Of a stretch of DNA of 64,000 nt, positions 51,817 to 61,029 are shown one piece after another. Made by a program: the position numbers and the translations under genes. Source of the stretch: Chryseobacterium vaccae (GTDB lineage: Bacteria; Bacteroidota; Bacteroidia; Flavobacteriales; Weeksellaceae). Below the pieces are notes generated by a model. The model worked only from the letters and a program-made list of their open reading frames with translations. It did no database searches and was not told the origin of the DNA. Position 1 is the stretch's first letter; each line of letters opens with the position of its first letter. The stretch covers positions 4,885,001-4,949,000 of the forward strand of contig NZ_VSWH01000001.1 of NCBI RefSeq assembly GCF_009602705.1, in the 5' to 3' direction.

Positions 51817-53124
51817 TTAATAAGCAACCTCCATTTTTACTTTCTTGCCTTTCAGTTTTTCATTCTGAAGCTTTCTTAAAACAGCATTCACCTTATTTCT
51901 GGCAACAGCAACATAGGATGTGGTATCTTTTACTTCGATAACCCCAACATCTTCTTTCTGTAGCTCTCCTTTTTTAAGTAAATATCCTACAATATCCACC
52001 TTATTTACTTTATCTTTTTTTCCTGCACTGATGTAAATTGTCTGGAAAGGCGTCTTCTGAGGGGCCCTGTCAAATCCCGTAACGCTTTCTTCCGGAGTGT
52101 TATTTTTAATGAAAGGGAAATTTTCATCTTCAGTCATAATCAGATAAACAAAACCTTTGGCGTTCATCCTTGCCGTACGTCCGTTTCTGTGAATAAAAGC
52201 ATCTTCTTTTGGAGGGAGCTGATAATGGACGATGGATTCCACTTCGGGTATATCAAGTCCGCGGGCAGCAAGATCGGTGGTGATAAGAATTCTGGCCGAA
52301 TCATTTCTGAATTTCAATAAGGCGCGTTCTCTTTCGTCCTGTTCCATTCCGCCGTGGAAGGTTTCCCTGTCGATTCCCATTTGATGAAGAAGCTCTGAAA
52401 TACGGTCCACAGCCTCGCGGTGATTACAGAAAATAAGGGTTCTTTTATTTCCTATTTTACAGATTAAATGAAACAATGTATCCAGTTTTTCCTCCGAAAT
52501 GGTCATTACTTTTCGTAACTGAATATCCGGTTTTACTTCACTTAACTTTAAAAAGTCAATCGTTTTCTCATTTTTTAAGCCTGTAAACTTTGGAATCTCG
52601 TCCATGGCTGTGGCTGAAGTTAAAATTCTTTGTGAAAGACCTTTTAGTGAACCTGCTATAAACTCCATATCTTCATGGAAGCCCAGCTCCAGGGCTTTGT
52701 CAAATTCATCAAGAACTAAAGTCTGAATGCTTTTCGGATCAAAATTATGATTTCTCACATGATAAGCAACTCTTCCGGGAGTTCCGATTAAAACAGCAGG
52801 AGCTTCAATTAAATTATTGACCTCAATCTTTTTATCATGTCCGCCATAACAAACGGAAACCTTAAAATCTGTTCCCATTGCTTTGAAAACCTGCTCAATC
52901 TGTATAGCCAGTTCTCTTGCCGGAACTAATATTAAAGCCTGAACACCCTGTGCATCCTTTTTCAGATTCCTGAGAACCGGAAATAAAAAAGCAAGGGTTT
53001 TCCCTGAACCTGTAGGGGAGAGCAGGACGATGTCCGTATTGTTTTCAGAGGCGTTGTATGTGGATTTCTGCATCTGATTCATATCCTGAATCTGCAGTTT
53101 TTGATAAATTGATTCTAATTCCAT
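51817..53124 (-). CDS. DEAD-box RNA helicase, DbpA-like
   Basis: 435 residues from the ATG at 53124 (MELESIYQKLQIQDMNQMQ). A longer frame to 53169 is rejected because a TACCTTTG box lies at 53136-53129. Helicase motifs: Q-motif MQKSTYNA, PTGSGKT, PARELA, GTPGR, DEFD (in place of DEAD), SAT, ARGLDIPEV and HRNGRTAR. The C-terminal ~75 residues (NKVDIVGYLLKKGEL ... VAVARNKVNAVL) resemble the DbpA RNA-binding domain that docks to 23S rRNA. Likely a ribosome assembly helicase. Confidence 0.9.
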   Translation of the reverse strand: MELESIYQKLQIQDMNQMQKSTYNASENNTDIVLLSPTGSGKTLAFLFPVLRNLKKDAQGVQALILVPARELAIQIEQVFKAMGTDFKVSVCYGGHDKKIEVNNLIEAPAVLIGTPGRVAYHVRNHNFDPKSIQTLVLDEFDKALELGFHEDMEFIAGSLKGLSQRILTSATAMDEIPKFTGLKNEKTIDFLKLSEVKPDIQLRKVMTISEEKLDTLFHLICKIGNKRTLIFCNHREAVDRISELLHQMGIDRETFHGGMEQDERERALLKFRNDSARILITTDLAARGLDIPEVESIVHYQLPPKEDAFIHRNGRTARMNAKGFVYLIMTEDENFPFIKNNTPEESVTGFDRAPQKTPFQTIYISAGKKDKVNKVDIVGYLLKKGELQKEDVGVIEVKDTTSYVAVARNKVNAVLRKLQNEKLKGKKVKMEVAY

Positions 53125-53128
53125 GGTG

Positions 53129-53136
53129 CAAAGGTA
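53129..53136 (-). promoter_or_regulatory. -7 box TACCTTTG just before the helicase ATG
   Basis: An exact TAnnTTTG on the minus strand ends 4 bases before the ATG at 53124. With the usual 5-7 base distance, transcription would begin at or beside the start codon, giving a leaderless mRNA. No TTG at proper distance upstream. Confidence 0.5.
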
Positions 53137-53304
53137 GTGATTTGAAGAGTAGATTTTATAAAGAGTCAATAGTGAATGCTCAATCCGCTTCGCTTGTGAA
53201 TTTTTGATGTTGTAATCATTGACATTTCACTTGCGCAGCAAAATTCACAATTCATCCTTCTCTAGATCAGTCGTTTACAGACTGTAAAGGTCAGGGTGGA
53301 AATA
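53137..53304. other. divergent intergenic region with inverted repeat
   Basis: Between the helicase and rpsA promoters. TGTGAATTTT near 53191 and AAAATTCACA near 53241 form an inverted repeat with ~40 bases between. No gene. Confidence 0.4.
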
Positions 53305-53335
53305 TTGCTTATCTCAAATAAATTTTATATCTTTG
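53305..53335 (+). promoter_or_regulatory. strong promoter TTG-N20-TATCTTTG of rpsA
   Basis: TTG at 53305-53307, TATCTTTG at 53328-53335, spacer 20, followed by GCACCC as in highly expressed genes of this group. It gives a long leader of about 115 nt. Confidence 0.8.
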
Positions 53336-53340
53336 CACCC

Positions 53341-53457
53341 ACTTTTGTGGCGAAAAGGTTTGATGAGTAAATTACTTATAATTAATTACTTCCGTATTTT
53401 TTAATCCGCATTTATTCAAACCGTTAAAAAAGAAGGAATACAAATTTTTATTAGAAA
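53341..53457 (+). promoter_or_regulatory. long 5' leader of rpsA, possible autoregulatory RNA
   Basis: About 115 nt between the expected transcript start and the rpsA ATG, without a frame. GGTTTGA (near 53358) can pair with TCAAACC (near 53417), closing a ~50-nt internal region. S1 represses its own translation in enterobacteria through a structured leader; a similar role here is inference. Confidence 0.4.
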
Positions 53458-55248
53458 ATGTCAAAAGAGACAAATTCAGCAGAGGTTTTATTAAACCAAA
53501 ACGTAGCACCAGAACAATTTGATTGGGATTCTTTCGAATCAGGTCTTGATGCAGATGCGAGAAAAGAAAAAAGCGATTTAGAAGAAATCTACAACGGATC
53601 TTTAAACAACCTGGACGATAATGACGTTTTAGTTGGTAAAGTTGTAAGATTAACTGACAAAGAAGCTATCGTAGACATCAACTTCAAATCTGAAGGTGTT
53701 ATCTCTCTAAACGAATTCCGTTACAACCAAGGCCTTAAAGTAGGTGACGAGGTAGAAGTAATGGTTGACAAGAGAGAAGACAAAACCGGACAATTACAAT
53801 TATCTCACAGAAAAGCTAGAACGCTTAAAGCTTGGGATAAAGTAAACGAACTTCACGAAACTGGAGAAATCGTTAACGGTTTTGTTAAATCTAGAACTAA
53901 GGGTGGTATGATCGTTGACGTTCACGGAATCGAAGCATTCTTACCTGGTTCTCAAATTGACGTTAAGCCAATTAAAGATTACGATCAGTTCGTAGGAAAA
54001 ACTATGGAGTTCAAAGTTGTGAAAATCAACCCTGAGTTCAAAAACGTAGTAGTTTCTCACAAAGCATTGATCGAAGCAGATATCGAAGGTCAGAAAAAAG
54101 AAATCATCGCTCAGCTTGAAAAAGGTCAGGTTCTTGAAGGTACTGTTAAGAATATTACTTCTTACGGTGTATTCATTGACTTAGGAGGTGTTGATGGATT
54201 GATCCACATTACAGACCTTTCTTGGTCTAGAGTGAACCACCCATCTGAAATCCTTGAGGACGGACAGACTGTAAAAGTTGTAATCCTTGATTTCGATGAT
54301 GAGAAAACAAGAATCCAGTTAGGTATGAAGCAATTAGAAGCTCATCCTTGGGATGCTCTTTCTGCTGACATGAAAGTTGGAGATAAAGTAAAAGGAAAAG
54401 TAGTAGTTCTTGCTGACTATGGTGCATTCGTAGAAATCGCTCCAGGTGTTGAAGGATTAATCCACGTTTCTGAAATGTCTTGGTCTACTCACTTAAGATC
54501 TGCTGGAGATTTCGTAAAAGTAGGTGATGAAGTAGAAGCTGAAGTATTAACTTTAGATAGAGAAGAAAGAAAAATTTCTCTTGGTATCAAGCAATTGTCT
54601 AAAGATCCATGGGAAAACATTGAAGCTAAGTATCCGGTAGGATCTCAGCATGTAGGAACGGTAAGAAACTTCACTAACTTTGGTGTATTCGTAGAGTTAG
54701 AAGAAGGTATCGACGGATTAATCTACATCTCTGATCTTTCTTGGACTAAGAAAATCAAGCACCCATCTGAATTCTGTGCAGTAGGTGATAAATTAGATGT
54801 TGTAGTTCTTGAGCTAGATATCCAGGCTAGAAGATTATCTCTAGGTCACAAGCAATTGACTGAAAACCCATGGGATAAATTCGAAACTAAATATGCTGAA
54901 GGAACGATCCACGCTGGTAAAGCTGTAGAAGTTCACGATAAAGGAGCTTCTGTACAATTCGAAGATGCTGAGGTTGAAGCATTCTGCCCTTCAAGATTAT
55001 TAGAGAAAGAAGATGGATCTAAAATCAAGAAAGGTGAAGATGCTCAATTCAAAGTAATTGAATTCAACAAAGAATTCAAGAGAGTTGTAGTTTCTCACAC
55101 AGGGATCTTCAGAGACGAAGAAAAGAAAAACGTTAAAGAATCTTCTTCTAGAAACGTATCTTCTTCTTCAAACAACGAAGAAAGATCTACTCTTGGAGAC
55201 ATCGATGCATTAGCAGAGTTGAAAAGAAAAATGGAAGAAGGTAAATAA
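53458..55248 (+). CDS. rpsA: 30S ribosomal protein S1
   Basis: 596 residues with six S1 (OB-fold) domains, beginning at about 55, 137, 222, 308, 395 and 480. The middle ones are clearest: GTVKNITSYGVFIDLGGVDG, GKVVVLADYGAFVEIAPGVEG in part, and GTVRNFTNFGVFVELEEG. A Ser-rich tail ends KRKMEEGK. It binds mRNA and helps 30S initiation; in this phylum, where Shine-Dalgarno sequences are rare, S1-mRNA contact is thought to matter more. Codons are strongly biased (AAC, TTC, GAC, AGA), unlike the neighbouring genes, as expected for high expression. Confidence 0.96.
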   Translation: MSKETNSAEVLLNQNVAPEQFDWDSFESGLDADARKEKSDLEEIYNGSLNNLDDNDVLVGKVVRLTDKEAIVDINFKSEGVISLNEFRYNQGLKVGDEVEVMVDKREDKTGQLQLSHRKARTLKAWDKVNELHETGEIVNGFVKSRTKGGMIVDVHGIEAFLPGSQIDVKPIKDYDQFVGKTMEFKVVKINPEFKNVVVSHKALIEADIEGQKKEIIAQLEKGQVLEGTVKNITSYGVFIDLGGVDGLIHITDLSWSRVNHPSEILEDGQTVKVVILDFDDEKTRIQLGMKQLEAHPWDALSADMKVGDKVKGKVVVLADYGAFVEIAPGVEGLIHVSEMSWSTHLRSAGDFVKVGDEVEAEVLTLDREERKISLGIKQLSKDPWENIEAKYPVGSQHVGTVRNFTNFGVFVELEEGIDGLIYISDLSWTKKIKHPSEFCAVGDKLDVVVLELDIQARRLSLGHKQLTENPWDKFETKYAEGTIHAGKAVEVHDKGASVQFEDAEVEAFCPSRLLEKEDGSKIKKGEDAQFKVIEFNKEFKRVVVSHTGIFRDEEKKNVKESSSRNVSSSSNNEERSTLGDIDALAELKRKMEEGK

Positions 55249-55272
55249 TCTTTGAACCATTGATAAATATTG

Positions 55273-55298
55273 AGCCGCTCATTTGAGCGGCTTTTTTT
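55273..55298 (+). terminator. rho-independent terminator of rpsA
   Basis: Perfect stem AGCCGCTC/GAGCGGCT with an ATTT loop, then T7. Confidence 0.9.
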
Positions 55299-55311
55299 GT
55301 TTTATATTTTT

Positions 55312-55425
55312 CAGGAGCTTTTTCCCGCTATCCACTCATACTCCTCACGCCATGGCTTCCCCTGGCCTGAATCCTTCACTTCTCCATTCATGTTGCGGGG
55401 TAACCGTTACTATCGAGGCTATCTG
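55312..55425. other. GC-rich non-coding element of likely dispersed family
   Basis: Starts CAGGAGCTTTTTCCCGCTAT, includes the palindromic piece GCCATGGCTTCCCCTGGCC and ends GGTAACCGTTACTATCGAGG CTATC. No frame on either strand, and more GC than the DNA around it. From memory it resembles an intergenic element that begins GGAGCT-TTTCCCGCT and occurs in many flavobacterial genomes; I could not check this. It follows the rpsA terminator directly. Confidence 0.5.
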
Positions 55426-55614
55426 TAATGACGGAATAAACCTGTTAGGTTTGTGAGTAGACTTGAATAAAAATAACATCTATTTTCTCAGGATTAAACC
55501 TTCGTTTTTGAACTTGGACTTTGAATATTTTTAATTTTTTTCTAATTATGTTAAAATATTTCACCAATTAAGGAAATTATGTTATTTTTAGCCAGCTAAA
55601 ACAAACTTTTAACT
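55426..55614. other. upstream region of the vWA-like gene
   Basis: About 190 bases, increasingly AT-rich to the right. TATTTTTAG near 55580 is one mismatch from the -7 consensus and may be the promoter. Nothing else seen. Confidence 0.35.
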
Positions 55615-57042
55615 ATGAAAAAAACATTTTTATTTTTATTCATGGCATTCATGATGTCGTGGAGTGGTCTTAAAGCACAAGGACTTGATTACATTTTTAT
55701 GCTGGATAACGGAAGTTCTATTACCGCTGCCGAATACGCTAACATGAAGCGGGGGGCTATTAAACTGATGGAAGAGCTTCTAGCCTGTAATAACAGAAAC
55801 AGAGTAGCTGTTGTACAGTATGGAACAGGAAAGTATGGGGATACCAGCGGGACATATAAGCCCATGATTTATATTGAATCCGATTTTACCAGCGATCAGT
55901 TTGTCGCCCAGAATTTTGACAGACGCTTGGATTTCGGAGATCTTTTTAATGAATCCTTAGGAATGATTGGCGATGCACTTGATGGAAATCCCAATGCTAA
56001 TATTATGAGTCCTCAGACAACTTTAGGGCTGGTGCAGGATCTTAGAGTGGTTGTATTTACTGACGCAATGAGAAATCTGGGTAGTGCTCTTACAGGCTCT
56101 TATCTTGTGAACTCTAGCAGCCCGGCCTATGGTACTACTGCAGCATTTGTGAATGAGCTGAAGTTCAAATATAGCAGAGGGGCAAGGTTTACCATGGTCC
56201 ATACCAGTACAGTGATGTCTGCAATGAGGGCAGCAGCAGCTATTGCCTCGCATGGTTCAGGGTCATATTCCGGAGCGGTAGAACCTGTTCAGGGAGATCC
56301 TAATATTAACTCAACTCCAAGAACATATTTTAACAGACCTAATGGGTTTGAAGTTGGCTCTGGTGAAATGGGTTATTGGAGAGACCTGGCACAGAATATA
56401 TGCGAAACGAATGGTATGGGAACCGTAGATTTCAGATACGAGCCGGGAGAATGTATAGGATATACACAAGGTGTTGGCGGATATCATCATCTTCCAGCAG
56501 GGGCTACTTTATTGAGTCTTAAGCTGGAGCTGGTAGGCTTACAGACAGGAACTGTTTTCCCTGTGCCATATAACCCTTCATTCGGACCAGGTAACTTTTT
56601 TGTCTATTATCCACAGACTTCAGACTTTGCTGCTGCTATTAATGGCGGAGCAACAGGACCGCAGAAGTTCAAATTGACCATGGAATACTCTTATAACGGT
56701 CAGACTGAAGTAGCATATGCCTGGAATAACTATCCGTTTTTTGATTATGACATTAATATGGAATGCCCGGTATTAAAAACAGCGAAACCATTAGCAGAAG
56801 AAAAGATGTTCAAGCTTACTCCTAATCCTACCAATGGATTATTTAAAGTAATCCTGAATAAAGAAGCTAAATCAGGAAAACTTGAGATCAGAGACCTGAG
56901 CGGGAATACAGTTTATAATAAAATAGTACGCGGGGAAAAAGAAATAAATGTAGATCTGAGCTCTCGAAAAGAAGGAGTATATGTGGTGAATGTAACGACG
57001 GATAAAAATGAAACCTATTCAGAGAAAATAATAAAGAAATAA
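55615..57042 (+). CDS. T9SS type A sorted protein with vWA-like domain
   Basis: 475 residues. Signal peptide about 1-21 (ends LKAQ). A von Willebrand A-like domain at about 23-210: the strand LDYIFMLDNGSSIT has a MIDAS-like DxxSS, NRVAVVQYGTG is the next core strand, LRVVVFTDAM carries a second Asp, and RFTMVHTSTVM closes it. The canonical DxSxS has Gly at its first Ser here. A beta-rich middle follows, then a type A sorting domain (about 400-475; FKLTPNPTNGLFKVIL ... SEKIIKK). Surface protein, possibly metal-dependent adhesion; the ligand is unknown. Confidence 0.82.
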   Translation: MKKTFLFLFMAFMMSWSGLKAQGLDYIFMLDNGSSITAAEYANMKRGAIKLMEELLACNNRNRVAVVQYGTGKYGDTSGTYKPMIYIESDFTSDQFVAQNFDRRLDFGDLFNESLGMIGDALDGNPNANIMSPQTTLGLVQDLRVVVFTDAMRNLGSALTGSYLVNSSSPAYGTTAAFVNELKFKYSRGARFTMVHTSTVMSAMRAAAAIASHGSGSYSGAVEPVQGDPNINSTPRTYFNRPNGFEVGSGEMGYWRDLAQNICETNGMGTVDFRYEPGECIGYTQGVGGYHHLPAGATLLSLKLELVGLQTGTVFPVPYNPSFGPGNFFVYYPQTSDFAAAINGGATGPQKFKLTMEYSYNGQTEVAYAWNNYPFFDYDINMECPVLKTAKPLAEEKMFKLTPNPTNGLFKVILNKEAKSGKLEIRDLSGNTVYNKIVRGEKEINVDLSSRKEGVYVVNVTTDKNETYSEKIIKK

Positions 57043-57060
57043 TCGAAATGTAAATAACAG

Positions 57061-57087
57061 AGCTGCCTGAAAAGGCAGCTTTTTTTT
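57061..57087 (+). terminator. rho-independent terminator
   Basis: Stem AGCTGCCT/AGGCAGCT with a GAAA loop and T8. Confidence 0.9.
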
Positions 57088-57237
57088 ATAAATGGCCTGA
57101 TAGTGCAGAGTTAGCATAATCGTAAAAAAATGATGATTAATTTTGTATGGTATAATGAGTGTTATTTTTAAAAATATTCTACTAAAACATGTATTGACTG
57201 TGAATTATTTGTAAATTAGCGCCTTTATTAGTAAAAA

Positions 57238-59835
57238 ATGAAAAAGATAACTCTACCACTCTTATTTGCTGTATTCACAGCATTTCCTTTAACTTTGTTT
57301 TCACAGGATAATAATAATCTGATTAAAGATTATATTTCTCAAAACACAATCAGAGAATATAAAAAGTCAGACCTTACTAATTTTGTTATTGATAATATTG
57401 ACCATTCAAAATCAATGAATGGGGATGTTGTCAAATTCCAGCAGACATATAACGGCCTTCCTGTATATGGTACTGCAGGAACAGCATTGGTAAGAGATCA
57501 GAAAGTTATTTATTATACTGATAACTTTATCAAAGACTATAAAGTATCTGCTTTAGCCAATGCAAGGCTGACGAAAGAAGAAGCCCTGAAGAAAATTGCA
57601 GGTGATCTGGGAAGTGAAGAAATTTCCAACCTTAAGATCATGGCTTTCTTTGAGAAAGGACCGGGAAAAATGACAGCAGCCAAACAGCGTTTGGTTTATA
57701 CAGTCGATAATAACCAGGACCTGAAGCTGGCTTATGAATATTTGTTAAATGAACCAGGTACACCCAATCACTGGGATATCCTGGTAGATGCCCATGACGG
57801 CAAAATTTTAAATAAAACGAATCTTACAGTTTCATGTAATTTCAGTGAAGGGGCTTACGCTCATGATGAACATGTAGCTGCGGCATTACCTCAATACGAA
57901 GGAACTTATCATATCAATCGTACAAATTTTGTTACGCTGGCTCCAGATAATGCAACATACAATGTATTCCCTCTACCGGTGGAGGCACCAACCTTTGGTT
58001 CCAGAGCTTTGGTAAGCAACCCATGGATTCTGGCTTCTTCTCCGGAAGGATGGCATTCCAACGGTACTACCCATTATACCGTAACAAGAGGAAATAACGT
58101 GTATGCGTATGATGATAAAGATGCCAGGGAAAGTACATATGGGGTTTCTCCGGATGGAGGGGCTTCCAGAACTTTTGATTTTCCATATGATCCTAATGCA
58201 TTAACATATAACAATTTATCTGCGGCCACAACCAATTTATTTTATATAAGTAACATGGTGCATGATATTTTCTATAAATTCGGATTTACAGAGTCTGCCA
58301 AAAATTTCCAGAGCAATAACTTCGGAAAAGGAGGTCTGGATGATGATGAGGTTTTTGCACAGTCTCAGGATGGAGGCGGTTTCAATAATGCTAATTTTGC
58401 CCCATATCCGGATAATTATAATCCTGTTATGCAGATGTATCTATGGCTGGCTTCAAATCGAAAACTATTCTATAGTGCACCGTCTGATGCTGTTGGTCGT
58501 AATGTAAACGCAGGAGTTGCACAGTTTGGAGCACCTGTGAATGATATAGGAATAACAGGAGATGTAAAATTGGCCAGTGTTATTGATGGCTGTACTGCTC
58601 TGCCGGCTGGTGAAATGACAGGAAAAATTGGTTTAATTGAGAGAGGAGGAACCTGTAGCTTCCCTGCGAAAGTAAAAAATGCTCAAAACGCAGGAGCAAT
58701 AGGGGTTGTTATTTATAATAATGCTGCAAGTGGTTCTACATTAGGAAATATGGGAGGAACAGATACTACAATTACGATTCCTTCTATATTAATTACCAAT
58801 TCTGAAGGAGAATATATCAAAACAAAATTAGCAGCCAATACCACTGTAAATATTGCCGTAAGAGCTGATACAAAATATGACGGAAGTTTTGATAATGGTA
58901 TCGTTACTCATGAATATGGCCACGGGATTTCCAACAGACTTACAGGAACAGGATCTAACTGTCTGAATTCAGGAGCTGATAAAGAGCAGATGGGAGAAGG
59001 ATGGTCAGATTTCTTTGCATTGATGCTGACTAACAGACCAGGGGATAATGCTTCTGTAGCAAGAGGAATGGGAACTTATCCTATCGGGCAGCAGACTAAC
59101 GGAAATGGAATCAGACCATTAAAATATTCACCTGATTTTAACGTGAATTACGCTACCTATGGACATACCAACGGAATGGAATACAACAACGGTTCTGCTA
59201 TAGTACCTGATGTACACTCAATTGGCTTTGTTTGGGCCACCATGCTATGGGATCTTCATTGGAAATATGTTGAAAAATACGGATATTCTTCAGATGTAAC
59301 TTCAAATACACCAAACGGAAGCACCAAAGTATTACAGTTAGTAACCGATGCCCTTAAGCTTCAGGGATGTCTTCCTACTTTTATTGACGGAAGAAACGCT
59401 ATTCTAAATGCGGATTTAGCCACAACAGGCGGACAGGATAAGTGTATGATCTGGAGAGTTTTTGCTAAAAGAGGCCTTGGTTTCGGTGCTTCAGCAGGAT
59501 CTAAAACGGATATCAATGATCAGGTGGAAAACTTTGATCTTCCTGCAGGATGTTCTGCTCTTTCCACAGAAGAAGTAAAAGCAGCTAAAAATAAAATTTC
59601 TATCTATCCGAACCCGGCTAAAGATGAATTCTACATTAACTTCCCTGGCGATATGCTTGGAAAAGTTAGTGTTGAAATTTACGATATGTCAGGAAAACTG
59701 ATTTCTTCAGAAGATAAAGTTTCTCCGGATGCTAAAAAAGCCGTTTCAACCAATAAAATGGTTAACGGAACGTATATGGTAAAAGTAAAAGGCCTTGGTT
59801 TTGAATCATCATCTAAAGTGATTGTAAAGAAATAA
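57238..59835 (+). CDS. secreted M36 (fungalysin-type) metallopeptidase, T9SS type A
   Basis: 865 residues. Signal peptide about 1-22 (ends LFSQ). An FTP-type propeptide (about 40-190) with VKFQQTYNGLPVYGTAG. The M36 catalytic domain has the zinc motif HEYGH at His558-His562 and the third ligand Glu587 in GEGWSDF. A PA domain is inserted before the catalytic core (about 440-540; GKIGLIERGGTCSFPAKVKN in part). The type A sorting domain is at about 790-865 (ISIYPNPAKDEFYINF ... VIVKK). A secreted protease made as a zymogen, likely for protein feeding. Confidence 0.93.
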   Translation: MKKITLPLLFAVFTAFPLTLFSQDNNNLIKDYISQNTIREYKKSDLTNFVIDNIDHSKSMNGDVVKFQQTYNGLPVYGTAGTALVRDQKVIYYTDNFIKDYKVSALANARLTKEEALKKIAGDLGSEEISNLKIMAFFEKGPGKMTAAKQRLVYTVDNNQDLKLAYEYLLNEPGTPNHWDILVDAHDGKILNKTNLTVSCNFSEGAYAHDEHVAAALPQYEGTYHINRTNFVTLAPDNATYNVFPLPVEAPTFGSRALVSNPWILASSPEGWHSNGTTHYTVTRGNNVYAYDDKDARESTYGVSPDGGASRTFDFPYDPNALTYNNLSAATTNLFYISNMVHDIFYKFGFTESAKNFQSNNFGKGGLDDDEVFAQSQDGGGFNNANFAPYPDNYNPVMQMYLWLASNRKLFYSAPSDAVGRNVNAGVAQFGAPVNDIGITGDVKLASVIDGCTALPAGEMTGKIGLIERGGTCSFPAKVKNAQNAGAIGVVIYNNAASGSTLGNMGGTDTTITIPSILITNSEGEYIKTKLAANTTVNIAVRADTKYDGSFDNGIVTHEYGHGISNRLTGTGSNCLNSGADKEQMGEGWSDFFALMLTNRPGDNASVARGMGTYPIGQQTNGNGIRPLKYSPDFNVNYATYGHTNGMEYNNGSAIVPDVHSIGFVWATMLWDLHWKYVEKYGYSSDVTSNTPNGSTKVLQLVTDALKLQGCLPTFIDGRNAILNADLATTGGQDKCMIWRVFAKRGLGFGASAGSKTDINDQVENFDLPAGCSALSTEEVKAAKNKISIYPNPAKDEFYINFPGDMLGKVSVEIYDMSGKLISSEDKVSPDAKKAVSTNKMVNGTYMVKVKGLGFESSSKVIVKK

Positions 59836-59855
59836 TCATCTTTTTTAATCCTATA

Positions 59856-59888
59856 AAAATCGCCGCAGAGAATACCTGCGGCGATTTT
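59856..59888 (+). terminator. rho-independent terminator
   Basis: A 13-bp perfect stem AAAATCGCCGCAG/CTGCGGCGATTTT with a 7-nt loop; short T run on both strands. Confidence 0.8.
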
Positions 59889-59935
59889 ATTTATCTATCA
59901 TGCTGACATTGCCGGCGATTTTAATTATTATATTG

Positions 59936-59943
59936 TAAATTTG
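59936..59943 (+). promoter_or_regulatory. -7 box TAAATTTG of the EamA gene
   Basis: An exact TAnnTTTG followed by CAGG, 19 bases before the ATG. A TTG at 59909-59911 is 24 bases upstream, slightly long. Confidence 0.55.
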
Positions 59944-59962
59944 CAGGCTGTTTTAAAAAAAT

Positions 59963-60943
59963 ATGAAGAAGAAAAATATACTGAAAGGAGTTTTATTTGT
60001 AGGGATCGGTGCTAGTATATACGGTATGTTGGCTACATTTGTAAAGATGGCTTATAAGGATGGTTTTACCACCTCTGAAGTCACAACATCCCAATTTTTA
60101 CTAGGATTAACCGGACTTTTGGTCCTGAATTTTATCCAGACCATCACCTCTAAACAAAAGTTGTCGTCTCCAAGCGGCAAAGAAGTTAGAATGTTAATGC
60201 TGGCAGGAACCTCTCTGGGATGCACCAGCCTGTTTTATTATATTGCGGTTCAGTACATAGATGTTTCCATTGCTATTGTATTACTCATGCAGTCCGTTTG
60301 GTTCAGTGTGGTGGTAGAAAGTTTTATCTCCAAAAAATTACCGAATGCAAGAAAAGTAATATCAGTAATTATTGTACTGGCAGGAACTATTCTGGCAACC
60401 AACCTGATGAATATGGAGATTGAGCTGGACTGGCATGGAATATTCTGGGGACTGATGGCTGCAGCTTCCTATACGCTGACAATGTTTACATCCAATACTC
60501 TGGCGACTCATCTTCCGGTGTTCAGGAAAAGTATTATTATGCTTTGTGGTGGTGCGGTAGTGGTATTTGCTTTCCTGTTTTTCGCACAGATCGGGCCGAT
60601 GTATTCAGACAGCCTGAAGTCATTTTACCTGAATTTTACAGAGAATACAGAGCATATTCATTCTTTCAACTATTCTATATTCTGGACATATGGATTTGTA
60701 CTGGCACTCTTCGGAACTATTATTCCACCAATTTTGTTCAACGTTGGATTCCCGAATGCCGGACTTGGATTAGGAAGTATTGTTTCATCACTGGAGCTTC
60801 CGGTTTCCGTGACGATGGCCTTTGTTTTACTGGGTGAGAAAGTAATATTCGTACAATGGATAGGAATTGCACTGATTCTTTTTGCTATTGTATTGATGAA
60901 TCTGCCTTCCAAACAAGAATACAAAGCCGTGGAATTATCTTAA
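59963..60943 (+). CDS. EamA-family (drug/metabolite) transporter
   Basis: 326 residues, ten membrane helices in two EamA halves (about 8-150 and 165-315). GIGASIYGMLATFVKMAYK opens the first half, and SLELPVSVTMAFVLLGEKV lies near the end of the second, a segment typical of EamA proteins. Inner-membrane export or uptake of a metabolite; the substrate cannot be read from sequence. Ends with its own terminator; the alpha/beta hydrolase gene follows. Confidence 0.9.
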   Translation: MKKKNILKGVLFVGIGASIYGMLATFVKMAYKDGFTTSEVTTSQFLLGLTGLLVLNFIQTITSKQKLSSPSGKEVRMLMLAGTSLGCTSLFYYIAVQYIDVSIAIVLLMQSVWFSVVVESFISKKLPNARKVISVIIVLAGTILATNLMNMEIELDWHGIFWGLMAAASYTLTMFTSNTLATHLPVFRKSIIMLCGGAVVVFAFLFFAQIGPMYSDSLKSFYLNFTENTEHIHSFNYSIFWTYGFVLALFGTIIPPILFNVGFPNAGLGLGSIVSSLELPVSVTMAFVLLGEKVIFVQWIGIALILFAIVLMNLPSKQEYKAVELS

Positions 60944-60977
60944 AAAATAGTAATTAATCTAAAAATAACAATCTTAG

Positions 60978-61002
60978 ACCGTTCCTTTGGAGCGGTTTTT
61001 TT
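60978..61002 (+). terminator. rho-independent terminator
   Basis: Stem ACCGTTCC/GGAGCGGT (one G-U pair) with a 3-nt loop, then T7. Confidence 0.8.
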
Positions 61003-61029
61003 AATTTTATGTTTCTAAAATAAATCGGA

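Noticed and set aside
53125..53169. Longer N-terminus for the DEAD-box helicase
   Set aside because: The extension overlaps an exact TACCTTTG promoter box and does not match the family; the inner ATG at 53124 begins the conserved part.
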